Shown here in pieces: positions 9,635 to 17,895 of a DNA stretch of 64,000 nucleotides. The stretch is from positions 1,858,504 to 1,922,503 of the forward strand of contig NZ_JADDXT010000002.1 in assembly GCF_015330165.1 (NCBI RefSeq), given 5' to 3'. The notes below the pieces were generated by a model. It made no database searches and was not told the origin of the DNA. It saw only the letters and a list, made by a program, of their open reading frames with translations. Source of the stretch: Zobellia roscoffensis (GTDB lineage Bacteria > Bacteroidota > Bacteroidia > Flavobacteriales > Flavobacteriaceae). Position 1 is the first letter of the stretch. Every line of letters begins with the position of its first letter. The translations under genes and the position numbers were made by a program.

Positions 9635-10940
9635 TATACTCATATTATGTTTGGTTTTATTGGTGTCCTGTGGCACCAAGCACAATCAAGAAGGGCTAGA
9701 TGCTTATTTTGAAGGAGGTTTATCAAACTATAATCGTCAGCTTACAAATGTTATAGTTGCTGATATTTTTACCCCGCCAGTAGCAAGTAGAATTTATGCG
9801 TATTCCAACGTGGCCGCCTATGAGGGTATTCGTTTTGCAGATGCATCAAAGGAGTCTTTAGTGTCTAAGTTGAATGATTTAGATAAATTATCAGAACCGG
9901 AAGCTGGTAAAAAATATTATTACCCATTGGTTTCTGCGGTGGCTTTCATGAATGTGGGTAAAGCCTTGGTGTTTGATTTGGATAAAGTGGAAGCTATTAA
10001 GAGTAGTATGTTGACCGAAGTTAAGGATATCGGTATTGACGAAGCAGTTTACCAAAATTCAGTATCCTTTGGAGAAAAATTGGCAACTGAAATCTTGAGT
10101 TGGGCAGCAAAAGATGGATACTTGCGCCGTACTGCGCTTCCTAGATATTCGGTAAGTGATGATGCGGGTCGTTGGAGGCCAACCCCTCCAGATTATATGG
10201 AGGCCATAGAGCCACATTGGAACACCATTAGACCCTTTGTTTTAGAATCTGCTGGACAATTTGATCCTGGACTTCCTACTGCTTTTAATATTGAAAAAGA
10301 TTCTAAGTTTTATGAGGAAGCTGTTGAGGTGTATGAAACCGTAAATAAATTAGATGATAAGCAATTGGAGGTCGCCAAGTTTTGGGACTGTAATCCTAAT
10401 ATATCTCATACCAAGGGGCATGTCATGTATTTTCAGCAGCAAATATCACCCGGAGGACATTGGATGCACATTGCAGCACAAGTATTGGAAGAAGAAAAAG
10501 CTGATGGCGTAACAGCTGCTGAAACCATGTCTTTGTTAGGAGTGACAATTGCAGATGCATTTATCAGTTGTTGGGATCAGAAGTATAAGAGTAGTTTAAC
10601 CAGGCCAGAAACGTATATCAATAATTACATAGACCAAGATTGGGAGCCTATTCTTCAAACACCGGCTTTTCCTGAGCATACATCAGGACACAGTGTGGCT
10701 TCTAGTGCCGCAGCAACGGCCTTAACGGAGTTGTTTGGTGAGAACTATGCTTTTGTGGATGCAACCGAAGTTCCATACGGTCTTCCTCCAAGAAGTTTTC
10801 AGTCGTTTTGGCAAGCTGCAGAAGAAGCAGCTATTAGTCGCTTATATGGAGGAATACACTATAGACCTGCTATTGAACTTGGCGTTGCGCAGGGAAAGGC
10901 AGTAGGAGGGTTTGTTATAAAACGCCTTAAGTCTGACTAA
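9618..10940 (+). CDS. Vanadium-dependent haloperoxidase/PAP2-like lipoprotein
   Basis: This 440-residue protein has a lipoprotein signal (LLVSC, Cys 18). The C-terminal half carries the complete vanadate/phosphate-binding signature of the PAP2/V-haloperoxidase superfamily: K322-x6-R329-P330, T355-S-G-H358 and S407-R408-x5-H414, with spacings of 24 and 48 residues that fit the haloperoxidase pattern. The usual Pro of PSGH is Thr here (HTSGHS). In the family these residues hold vanadate, or the phosphate group in phosphatases. The start overlaps the previous gene by 17 bases, so it belongs to the Sus/VCBS operon. It could be a secreted haloperoxidase or a phosphatase; sequence alone does not decide. 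Cell-surface or periplasmic location follows from the lipobox. Confidence 0.85.
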   Translation: MKQLSSILILCLVLLVSCGTKHNQEGLDAYFEGGLSNYNRQLTNVIVADIFTPPVASRIYAYSNVAAYEGIRFADASKESLVSKLNDLDKLSEPEAGKKYYYPLVSAVAFMNVGKALVFDLDKVEAIKSSMLTEVKDIGIDEAVYQNSVSFGEKLATEILSWAAKDGYLRRTALPRYSVSDDAGRWRPTPPDYMEAIEPHWNTIRPFVLESAGQFDPGLPTAFNIEKDSKFYEEAVEVYETVNKLDDKQLEVAKFWDCNPNISHTKGHVMYFQQQISPGGHWMHIAAQVLEEEKADGVTAAETMSLLGVTIADAFISCWDQKYKSSLTRPETYINNYIDQDWEPILQTPAFPEHTSGHSVASSAAATALTELFGENYAFVDATEVPYGLPPRSFQSFWQAAEEAAISRLYGGIHYRPAIELGVAQGKAVGGFVIKRLKSD

Positions 10941-11421
10941 GGGTTCAAGCTAAAAGTTATTGAGCGAAAGGATATGTTTTTGAGTCTAAGTATATTTTGG
11001 ATAGTTGGCTGTCTTTTTAGATGAAGTATGTAGAAGGTTTACTAAAAATGAAAGATATTTCTTATGTTTTTATTAAATAATGGGTATATTTCGATGTGTT
11101 TTTGTCGAAAGAATATTTTTCTCTTAAATAAGATTCTAAGTAGGTTTTTAAAAAACGAATATTTCTATTCATTTGAAATAATGGTTGGTCTGTAAATCAG
11201 AGTTTTAGATAATGATAGCGATAAGTTTTTTTGGAGACCTTTAGAATACACTGTATATTTGAATAGTAGCATAGAATATCATAGTATAATAAAAAACAAT
11301 TATATCTTGTTTTCCTATCATGAATGGAAGAAGGTTTTAGTTTTAAAGAATACTTTATTGCTCAATAGAAAATGATAATACCATCAGTTGTTAATTAATT
11401 TCCTCCCAATAAAAAAATCAG
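10941..11421. other. 480-bp intergenic region before the GH36 operon
   Basis: Very AT-rich and without a convincing open frame or RNA gene. I see no strong terminator after the haloperoxidase-like gene. The one clear signal is a TTTG-N20-TATATTTG promoter at 11230-11261, which would give an untranslated leader of about 150 bases before the GH36 ATG at 11422. Such a long leader leaves room for regulation, but I found no recognisable riboswitch. Confidence 0.7.
11230..11261 (+). promoter_or_regulatory. Bacteroidota sigma-A promoter for the GH36 operon
   Basis: The -33 element TTTG (11230-11233) and the -7 element TATATTTG (11254-11261) are separated by 20 bases, a full match to TTTG-N19-21-TAnnTTTG. 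It sits 160 bases before the GH36 start. Confidence 0.6.
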
Positions 11422-13191
11422 ATGATTGTAAACACTACCCTAACAGCAACCTCCGACATAACGATTATCGGTGCAGAGCAAAATTTCCAAACGTCACTTA
11501 AAAAAGTACATGATCATGAAGGTACAGTGGTCTATGATTTTGAAGTAGCAGGAGATGAGAAACAGATACCGAAACCTATAACGCTACAATGGAAGGTTCC
11601 TGCGATTAATGTAAAGGGAGTTTGGAAGCCTACAACAGATTTTAACAAACGTATTCAGGCAGATTGGGAGTTAGATAATATGGAATCTAGAATTTCTATT
11701 GATTCTCCTGTGATTTCCCTTTTTGGTAATAGTGATGAGAATATTTTAACTTTTGCTTGTTCCAATGCCATTAATAAATTAGAAATGAATGCGCGTTTGC
11801 GTGAGGAGGACAATTGTTTTTATTGCTATATCACTTTTTTTATGGAACAACATTACCCTCTTAAAAATTTCAAAGCACAGATAAGACTTGATCATCAAAA
11901 TCAGCATTTTTCTGATAGTCTCCGTGCCGTATCTTCTTGGTGGGAAACTTTTGAGCAGTTAAAACCAGCTTATGTTCCGGATATCGCTAAAAAACCATTG
12001 TATTCTACCTGGTATCAATTTCATCAAAACTTAGAAATACCACTACTTTTAGAGGAATGTAGATTGGCCAAGGATTTAGGTTACGAGGCAATTATTATTG
12101 ATGACGGTTGGCAGACATTTGACTCTAATAGAGGGTATGATTTTACTGGAGATTGGCAGCCGGACCGTATTCCTGAAATGGCGGAATTCGTAAAAAGTGT
12201 GCATGAAACAGGAATGAAAGTAGCCCTTTGGTATTCCGTTCCGTTTTGTGGTGAAAAATCAAAAGCTTTCAAACGTTTTAAAGGGAAATTCTTGACGGAA
12301 GACCATAGATGGGCACCAGTTTTTGATCCGCGCTACCCAGATGTACGACAATATTTAATCGATATTTATTCAAGTGCTGCTAAAGACTGGAATCTAGATG
12401 GCTTTAAACTCGATTTTATAGACGATTTTAGATTTTATAAAGACACACCTACGAAATTAGGAGCAGATGCGGATTACGCTTCTATTAACGGTGCGGTTGA
12501 CCGTTTGTTAACAGACGTAAAAAATGCTTTAACAGAAATAAACCCCGAAATCTTTATTGAGTTCAGACAAAAATATACTGGACCGGCAATGCGTAAGTAT
12601 GGCAATATGTTCCGGGCTTTTGATTGCCCGGGAGATGCCACTATGAACCGTTTGCGAATTGCAGATATACGTATGCTTGCGGGTAACACAGCAGTGCATT
12701 CTGATATGGTTACCTGGCATGAAGATGAACCTTTGGAAATTGCAGCACTTCAGGTAATCAACACGCTTTTTGGGGTTCCTCAACTGTCAATTATGTTGAG
12801 TGAAACTCCTAAAGAGTATGTAAATATGATTGGGTTTTATACTAAATATTGGAATGAAAATGCCGATGTTCTTATGAACGGTGATTTTCTTCCTTCTAAA
12901 CCTCTTGCCAACTATCCCACGAAGCGAGTTTCTAAAAATGGGCAAGTCATTATTGGAGTATATGATACTTGGATTATTGAACTTAACGAAGCACATAATT
13001 TAGTCGATATCTTAAATGCACAGATAGCGAATCAGGTTGTTATCAGAAATACGAAAGACTTAGGAGCGTATCGTTGTAAAATTTATGATTGCCAAGGAAG
13101 TTTGATACGGGAAGATAATGTAGTATTTTCGAAAGGCGTACTTGAAATTGAGGTTCCCGCTTGTGGAATCATCAAAGCCGAGAAAATATAA
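11422..13191 (+). CDS. GH36-like alpha-galactosidase, cytoplasmic
   Basis: A 589-residue retaining alpha-glycosidase of the melibiase clan (GH36/GH27/GH31-like). The N-terminal ~180 residues form the beta-sandwich, then the (beta/alpha)8 barrel begins at LYSTWYQFH and contains IIIDDGWQ (about 225-231), the MKVALWYSVPF strand and WNLDGFKLDF, where D331 is the predicted nucleophile. The acid/base is expected in the FRAFDCPGD segment (D401 or D405). A small beta domain closes the C-terminus. There is no signal peptide, so it acts in the cytoplasm on an imported galactoside. It leads an operon with a sugar O-acetyltransferase and a sodium symporter, which would bring the substrate in. Substrate within the alpha-galactoside class is not determined. 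Confidence 0.88.
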   Translation: MIVNTTLTATSDITIIGAEQNFQTSLKKVHDHEGTVVYDFEVAGDEKQIPKPITLQWKVPAINVKGVWKPTTDFNKRIQADWELDNMESRISIDSPVISLFGNSDENILTFACSNAINKLEMNARLREEDNCFYCYITFFMEQHYPLKNFKAQIRLDHQNQHFSDSLRAVSSWWETFEQLKPAYVPDIAKKPLYSTWYQFHQNLEIPLLLEECRLAKDLGYEAIIIDDGWQTFDSNRGYDFTGDWQPDRIPEMAEFVKSVHETGMKVALWYSVPFCGEKSKAFKRFKGKFLTEDHRWAPVFDPRYPDVRQYLIDIYSSAAKDWNLDGFKLDFIDDFRFYKDTPTKLGADADYASINGAVDRLLTDVKNALTEINPEIFIEFRQKYTGPAMRKYGNMFRAFDCPGDATMNRLRIADIRMLAGNTAVHSDMVTWHEDEPLEIAALQVINTLFGVPQLSIMLSETPKEYVNMIGFYTKYWNENADVLMNGDFLPSKPLANYPTKRVSKNGQVIIGVYDTWIIELNEAHNLVDILNAQIANQVVIRNTKDLGAYRCKIYDCQGSLIREDNVVFSKGVLEIEVPACGIIKAEKI

Positions 13192-13201
13192 CGAACTTCA
13201 A

Positions 13202-13762
13202 ATGACCGAAAAAGAGAAAATGATTGGTGGAAAACCTTATAACCCTCATGATAAGGAGTTGGTTAGAGGTAGGTTGAACGCAAGAAGACTAATGCGTGAA
13301 ATTGAAGCCATACCCATGGATAAGGAACGGCAACGTAAACATTTTTTCAAAGAGTTATTTGCTGAGACCGGTAAAAATTTTTACATAGAGAATCGTTTTA
13401 CTTGCGATTATGGCTTCAATATTTATTGGGGGGAAAACTCATACGCTAATTTTGATTGTATTATTTTGGATGCAGCGCCAGTTTACATTGGTAAGAATGT
13501 TATGATAGCTCCTGCGGTAAAACTTCTTACGGCAACGCATCCTCTTGAATTTGAAGCACGCAATTCCGGCATTGAATACGCAAAACCTATAAGAATAGGT
13601 GATAACGTTTGGATTGGCGGCGGGGTAATCGTTAATCCAGGGGTTACAATAGGAAATAACAGTGTTATAGGTTCTGGTAGTGTTGTGGTAAAAGACATTC
13701 CTGAAAATGTAGTAGCTGTTGGTAATCCGTGTCGCGTACTAAAGAAAATTGATAACTCATAA
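13202..13762 (+). CDS. Maltose/galactoside O-acetyltransferase family protein
   Basis: A 186-residue left-handed beta-helix acetyltransferase. The N-terminal Mac domain (MIGGKPYNPHDKELVRGRLNA) is followed by hexapeptide repeats (VYIGKNVMIAPAV, IRIGDNVWIGGGVIVNPGVTIGNNSVIGSGSVVVKDI) and the catalytic His in TATHPLE. It transfers acetyl from acetyl-CoA to a sugar hydroxyl, a way of detoxifying or exporting excess sugar. I chose the ATG at 13202: it gives the normal family length and lies 10 bases after the GH36 stop, while a longer frame starts inside the GH36 gene. It sits between the glycosidase and the symporter in one operon. Confidence 0.93.
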   Translation: MTEKEKMIGGKPYNPHDKELVRGRLNARRLMREIEAIPMDKERQRKHFFKELFAETGKNFYIENRFTCDYGFNIYWGENSYANFDCIILDAAPVYIGKNVMIAPAVKLLTATHPLEFEARNSGIEYAKPIRIGDNVWIGGGVIVNPGVTIGNNSVIGSGSVVVKDIPENVVAVGNPCRVLKKIDNS

Positions 13763-13807
13763 TTATAGCTCTTCACTCTCTCAACACCAACTTAAAACAC
13801 TAAAAAT

Positions 13808-15457
13808 ATGCTCTCAATAGTTTCATTTGTAGGTTTTACGCTCTTAGTTGCGCTAATTGCGTGGTACGCTACACGAAGTACCAATGAAAAGTCTGCTGAT
13901 GGCTATTTTTTAGCAGGTAGGAGTTTAGGAGCAATCACTATAGCGGGTTCATTACTCTTAACTAACCTTTCAGCTGAACAGATTGTCGGCCTTAACGGGC
14001 AGGCGTTTACGGAAGGTGTACTGGTAATGGCTTGGGAGACATTGGCGGCTATTGCTATGATTATTACCGCTGTATTTCTGCTTCCAAGGTATATGAGAGG
14101 CGGTATAACAACTATTCCGCAATTTGTGGCAGATAGGTTTGATCATGGAACAAAAGCTATTCTAACGGCGCTGTTTTTATCTGGTTATGTTATTGTGGTA
14201 ATTCCATCCGTACTGTATTCAGGTTCATTGGCATTCAGTACCATGTTTGATTTACCTAGCCTTCTTGGACTTTCAGATACAGCCACTCTATGGATTTGCG
14301 TTTGGAGTATTGGTATCATTGGAATTATATATGCAATTTTTGGAGGATTAAAAGCAGTTGCGGTCTCTGACCTTATCAATTCTATAGGACTTTTAATTGG
14401 TGGACTTCTTATTCCGGTTTTTGGACTGTTGGCTATTGGAGATGGAAGTATTTCTGATGGGGTGAGTATACTTTGGGAGAGTCATCCAGAGAAATTCAAC
14501 GTTAAAGGAGATGTAGATGCTTCTATTCCCTTTGGAACGATTTTTACAGGAATGATGTTGGTGCAGATGTTCTATTGGGGAACGAACCAAGTTATTTTGC
14601 AACGTGTTTTTGGAGCTAAGAATCTAAAGGAAGGTCAAAAAGGGGTGATTCTTGCCGCTTTAGTGAAGTTTTTAATACCCATAATAGTAGTGTTACCAGG
14701 TATTATTGCATGGCATATTTTTGAAGGTAACCTTGATAATCCAGATCAAGCCTATCCTAAATTAGTAGCAACGGTACTTCCTGCGGCATTTACAGGTCTT
14801 TTTGCGGCTGTACTTTTTGGTGCTATTCTTAGCTCTTTTAATAGTTTATTGAATAGTAGCGCCACTTTATTTGGTTTTGACCTTTATCGTCAATATTTCA
14901 AAAAGAATGCCACAGAGCTTGAAACCGTAAAAGCGGGTAAGATGTTTGGTCTTGTTCTGGGTATCCTAGGTATGTGTGTGGCTCCTTTAATAGCGAATGC
15001 TCCCCAAGGTTTGTTTGCGTGGTTGCAGGAGGCCAATGGTTGTTATAGTATTCCTATTTTAACGGTAATTGTTATTGGTTTCTTTACCAAGCGTGTGCCG
15101 GCCATAGCGGCGAAAATTGGTGTGATTTCAGGTGTTGTGCTGTATTCTATTAGTCAGTTTATCATTAAGCCTTATTTTGTAGATAATGCACTTACCGAGG
15201 CTGCACAAAATGGAATAACAGATGCCAAGGCTTTAAGTGTGATTCAGGCCGAGGCTTATCCTCACTTTTTACACGTAATGGCTATTTTATTCGCCTTGAA
15301 TATTATTATCATGTTGGTTATAGGTAAACTTCACCCAAGAGAAACAGATTACCAACCTATGACAACAGATGCTGTAAGTGTGGAGCCATGGAAATATGCT
15401 TTTATAGCAGGAGCAGCTATTACAGCTTTAGTTTTAAGTACGTATTTGATATTCTAA
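13808..15457 (+). CDS. Sodium/solute symporter (SSS/SLC5 family), sugar type
   Basis: A 549-residue inner-membrane protein with about 14 hydrophobic helices. It opens with the family's YFLAGRSLGAITIAGSLLLTNLS segment (DGYFLAGRSL, then SAEQIVGLNG), continues with VYAIFGGLKAVAVSDLI-like sequence after helix 4 and the conserved GTNQVILQRVFGAK region. These features are close to the SglT/SLC5 sugar transporters that couple sugar uptake to Na+. It is the third gene of the GH36 operon, 45 bases after the acetyltransferase, so a galactoside or other sugar released outside is the likely substrate. Substrate is an inference. Confidence 0.93.
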   Translation: MLSIVSFVGFTLLVALIAWYATRSTNEKSADGYFLAGRSLGAITIAGSLLLTNLSAEQIVGLNGQAFTEGVLVMAWETLAAIAMIITAVFLLPRYMRGGITTIPQFVADRFDHGTKAILTALFLSGYVIVVIPSVLYSGSLAFSTMFDLPSLLGLSDTATLWICVWSIGIIGIIYAIFGGLKAVAVSDLINSIGLLIGGLLIPVFGLLAIGDGSISDGVSILWESHPEKFNVKGDVDASIPFGTIFTGMMLVQMFYWGTNQVILQRVFGAKNLKEGQKGVILAALVKFLIPIIVVLPGIIAWHIFEGNLDNPDQAYPKLVATVLPAAFTGLFAAVLFGAILSSFNSLLNSSATLFGFDLYRQYFKKNATELETVKAGKMFGLVLGILGMCVAPLIANAPQGLFAWLQEANGCYSIPILTVIVIGFFTKRVPAIAAKIGVISGVVLYSISQFIIKPYFVDNALTEAAQNGITDAKALSVIQAEAYPHFLHVMAILFALNIIIMLVIGKLHPRETDYQPMTTDAVSVEPWKYAFIAGAAITALVLSTYLIF

Positions 15458-15468
15458 AAGAAATACCT

Positions 15469-16302
15469 TTAAAATTGTAGAACAACGCCTAAAGTACCAG
15501 GCCCAAAGTTGAGGTTCCAACTCATCTTCTTGGCTTGGTCGTTGTATTTTTCATCGTATTTTTTGTCTAAATAACGGTCAATAGACTCTACTGTTGCTAT
15601 ACTAATCGCAACTGCGAATACAAAATCGCTCAAATAGTGCTGACCATCCCAAATACGGGAAATACCAGGTATAGCACCTAGGGTATAAACACCTGCTTTT
15701 ATCCACGGACTTTTAAATTGCTTACCAATAGCATAGGCATTGGTAAATGCCAATAATGCGTGCCCAGATGGAAAAGAATGATAATTTCGGTTGGAATTGA
15801 AAGGGTCAAACGTATCTTTTCCTTTTTCTGCAACAGGTCTTGCCCTACCTACAGCAGATTTTAAAACTTGTTGTAAAAAGCCTGAAGAAGTTGCAGATGC
15901 GATCAATAAAACTCCTGTGCGGCGAAGTTTCTCGTTTTTTGTAATAAGTCCCGCCAAATACACACCTGAAGTTGCTAAGTAATTATTTTCCGGACTCCCG
16001 TAAAGTTCACCATACTCACGAATAACATGTGGTACACTTTCTTTTTGTCTTTGTATAAACTCAGAGGTTTGCTCATCAAAAAGATAAACAGCCCCGGTGC
16101 CAGCCACAACACCACCTAGTTGAGCCCATTGTTGTCCTTTCCAGTGAAACGGTCTGGCGTAGGAATATCCTACACCCTTAAACATATTCACAAAATCATA
16201 TTTAAACATGTCCCATCTTTTTTCGGTAGGTGCTACAAGAGAGTCTTGTGCGTACGTGCCAATTGTAAAGCAAACAAAGAGTAGGGCTATGGTCTTTTTC
16301 AT
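15469..16302 (-). CDS. PAP2-family phosphatase, exported
   Basis: A 277-residue protein with a signal peptide (MKKTIALLFVCFTIGTYAQ, cut after AYA/Q) and the acid-phosphatase signature: KSAVGRARP, FPSGHALLAF and SRIWDGQHYLSD, that is the KxxxxxxRP, PSGH and SRxxxxxH motifs. It probably removes phosphate from lipids or undecaprenyl-pyrophosphate in the periplasm; a terminal barrel-like strand (FGPGTLGVVLQF) hints at an outer membrane or T9SS-independent tail of unknown role. The start at 16302 is chosen because a TTG-N19-TAGTTTTG promoter lies just upstream at 16311-16340; a longer frame to 16512 would run over this promoter and into the next gene. Confidence 0.9.
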   Translation of the reverse strand: MKKTIALLFVCFTIGTYAQDSLVAPTEKRWDMFKYDFVNMFKGVGYSYARPFHWKGQQWAQLGGVVAGTGAVYLFDEQTSEFIQRQKESVPHVIREYGELYGSPENNYLATSGVYLAGLITKNEKLRRTGVLLIASATSSGFLQQVLKSAVGRARPVAEKGKDTFDPFNSNRNYHSFPSGHALLAFTNAYAIGKQFKSPWIKAGVYTLGAIPGISRIWDGQHYLSDFVFAVAISIATVESIDRYLDKKYDEKYNDQAKKMSWNLNFGPGTLGVVLQF

Positions 16303-16310
16303 AATAAGTG

Positions 16311-16340
16311 CAAAACTAGATTTATTCTGTAAAGCTTCAA
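16311..16340 (-). promoter_or_regulatory. Promoter of the PAP2 phosphatase gene
   Basis: On the - strand, TTG (16340-16338), 19 bases, then TAGTTTTG (16318-16311), ending 8 bases before the ATG at 16302. It fixes the gene start and rules out the longer reading frame. Confidence 0.6.
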
Positions 16341-16465
16341 GGTTTAAAGACAAAAAAATAGAATTTGTTGGTTGTTCTAGTGAATAGGGGGTTGTTCCTG
16401 TTAATTTACGAAATAAATGAATAGAGTTGTAGATAACAGGATTAATGAAAAAGGAGAACTCTGTT

Positions 16466-17368
16466 TTAGAAATAAATTTCTTGTGCCAGTCTATATGTGT
16501 TGGCATGAGCATCTACAATAGTTCTAATTCCTGGGGAGTAACCACCGCCCATACTGCATTGAACAGGTATTTGAAGTTGATAACAAGTTTCCAGAACAAA
16601 AGCATCTCTTTTTTTGCACCCTTTGATGCTTAGTGCTAATGTGCCTAGTTTATCGGAAGAAATTACGTCAACTCCGCTTAAATAGAATATGAAATCGGGT
16701 TTTTCTTGTTGTATTAGTGTGGGGAGTATTTCCTTTAATCGAAATAAATATTCATCATCCTTAGTGTCTTTAGGAAGGGAGATGTCTAAATCTGATTGTT
16801 CTTTTTTAAACGGATAATTACTTTCTCCATGCATAGAAAACGTATAAACGGAAGCATCGTTTTGAAAAATTTCAGCTGTGCCGTTTCCTTGATGTACATC
16901 TAAGTCTACGATGAGTATTTTTTGCGCTAACTTTTTTGCTTGTAAATAACGTGCACCAATTGCCTGGTCGTTCAGCATACAAAAAGCTTCGCCTCGATCT
17001 GAGTAGGCATGGTGAGTTCCCCCGGCTATGTTCATAGAGATACCATAATCGAGTGCATAATGACAGCATTTCATTGTGCCGTCGGCAATGATGCGTTCCC
17101 TTTCTACTAAATCTTCTGTAAGTGGGAAGCCTATTTTTCTAGCTTCACGAGGTGGAATTTTAATGTTCAATAAATCATAGAAATACTCTGGGTCGTGAAC
17201 AGCAACAATATATTTGTCATTGGGTATTTCTGGTTCAAAGAAATTTTCAGGAATACAAGTGCCTTCGTGTAAAAGTTGTTGGGATAACAGCTCATACTTT
17301 ATCATAGGAAACCGATGGCCTTCAGGTAGTGGGTGATTATAAATTGGGTGATAGGCTATTTTGAGCAT
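16466..17368 (-). CDS. Histone deacetylase/acetoin utilisation (AcuC-like) family hydrolase
   Basis: A 300-residue Zn-dependent deacetylase-fold protein, cytoplasmic. Visible signatures are HDPEYF, AGGTHHAYSDRGEAFCMLND (the catalytic His pair and the FCxxND loop), LIVDLDVHQGNGTAEIF (Asp and His zinc ligands), FSMHGESNYPF and YLSGVDVISSDKLGTLALS (Asp zinc ligand). Bacterial members remove acetyl groups from proteins or small molecules such as acetylpolyamines; the real substrate is unknown here. Length is typical. The ATG at 17368 is supported by a -7 element only five bases upstream, suggesting a very short or absent leader. Confidence 0.93.
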   Translation of the reverse strand: MLKIAYHPIYNHPLPEGHRFPMIKYELLSQQLLHEGTCIPENFFEPEIPNDKYIVAVHDPEYFYDLLNIKIPPREARKIGFPLTEDLVERERIIADGTMKCCHYALDYGISMNIAGGTHHAYSDRGEAFCMLNDQAIGARYLQAKKLAQKILIVDLDVHQGNGTAEIFQNDASVYTFSMHGESNYPFKKEQSDLDISLPKDTKDDEYLFRLKEILPTLIQQEKPDFIFYLSGVDVISSDKLGTLALSIKGCKKRDAFVLETCYQLQIPVQCSMGGGYSPGIRTIVDAHANTYRLAQEIYF

Positions 17369-17372
17369 GCTA

Positions 17373-17400
17373 CAAATATAGCTTTCTATTCTTGTTCAAA
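17373..17400 (-). promoter_or_regulatory. Promoter of the deacetylase-like gene
   Basis: On the - strand, TTTG (17400-17397), 16 bases, then TATATTTG (17380-17373). The -7 box ends 4 bases before the ATG at 17368, so transcription should begin at or next to the start codon (leaderless or nearly so). The spacer is shorter than usual. Confidence 0.5.
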
Positions 17401-17435
17401 TGAGATGTGGGAGGAAGGTAGGCAAGCAAAAAGTA

Positions 17436-17630
17436 CTATGCTACTTTTTTCAATAAGTCAAAACAAGGGCATTTACCACACCTTTTATTTTCGCTTTTCT
17501 CGTATTTTTTACAACACTTACCTTTTAATTTGGCATTAGCGGCAAGGGCTTTCTCTACCTTATGCTTTAGAAGCTCGGTATTGACTTTTTTTTTGTCCTT
17601 CTTTTTAGACGATTTCTTTTTCTTCGACAC
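17436..17630 (-). CDS. Small Lys- and Cys-rich conserved protein, GTG start
   Basis: A 64-residue basic protein. The N-terminal dozen residues are almost all Lys/Ser, then comes a short amphipathic helix (TELLKHKVEKALAANAKLKG), and the C-terminal third has six cysteines in a CC-x10-C-x2-C-x-C spacing (KGKCCKKY...NKRCGKCPCFDLL) that could bind a metal such as zinc. It has no Met in its frame, so GTG at 17630 must be the start; a TACATTTG box lies 23 bases upstream. The base composition is like the neighbours. The function is unknown; I believe similar small proteins occur in other flavobacteria. Confidence 0.7.
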   Translation of the reverse strand: MSKKKKSSKKKDKKKVNTELLKHKVEKALAANAKLKGKCCKKYEKSENKRCGKCPCFDLLKKVA

Positions 17631-17653
17631 TGGCCTGAATTCTAAATAGATGA

Positions 17654-17661
17654 CAAATGTA
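17654..17661 (-). promoter_or_regulatory. -7 element for the Lys/Cys-rich protein gene
   Basis: TACATTTG on the - strand, fitting TAnnTTTG, 23 bases before the GTG start. No clear -33 TTTG at the expected distance. Confidence 0.35.
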
Positions 17662-17811
17662 ATTATTTTAAGTAAATCTAAATAAGGTTTAAAAGTTAAA
17701 ATTTAGGTTTGCAGTCTAATTATTTAAATTTTTAACCATTTGATAGTAAGTGTTTTGTTGGTTTTAGCTAGTAATTCCTAGTTGTATGATAGGAATAGTA
17801 GGGATTAATTT

Positions 17812-17841
17812 TTTGGAATCACAAGAGTTCTTATATCTTTG
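17812..17841 (+). promoter_or_regulatory. Promoter of the HPP-family gene
   Basis: TTTG (17812-17815), 18 bases, then TATCTTTG (17834-17841), 54 bases before the ATG at 17896. The -7 box is embedded in a tandem 10-bp repeat described separately. Confidence 0.55.
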
Positions 17842-17856
17842 CGGATTCTTTGCGGA
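17836..17856 (+). repeat. Tandem 10-bp repeat over the HPP promoter
   Basis: TCTTTGCGGA occurs at 17836-17845 and again at 17847-17856, an 11-base period, close to one helical turn. The first copy includes the end of the -7 box. The second copy also forms a short inverted repeat GATTC-N6-GAATC (17844-17859). This could be an operator or chance duplication. Confidence 0.5.
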
Positions 17857-17895
17857 ATCGAAAGGTAAATTGAATTGTAAAAAGAAGCATTTGCA

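Noticed and set aside
16303..16512. N-terminal extension of the PAP2 phosphatase by 70 residues
   Set aside because: The added part would cover a full promoter (16311-16340), precede a clear signal peptide and overlap the deacetylase gene.
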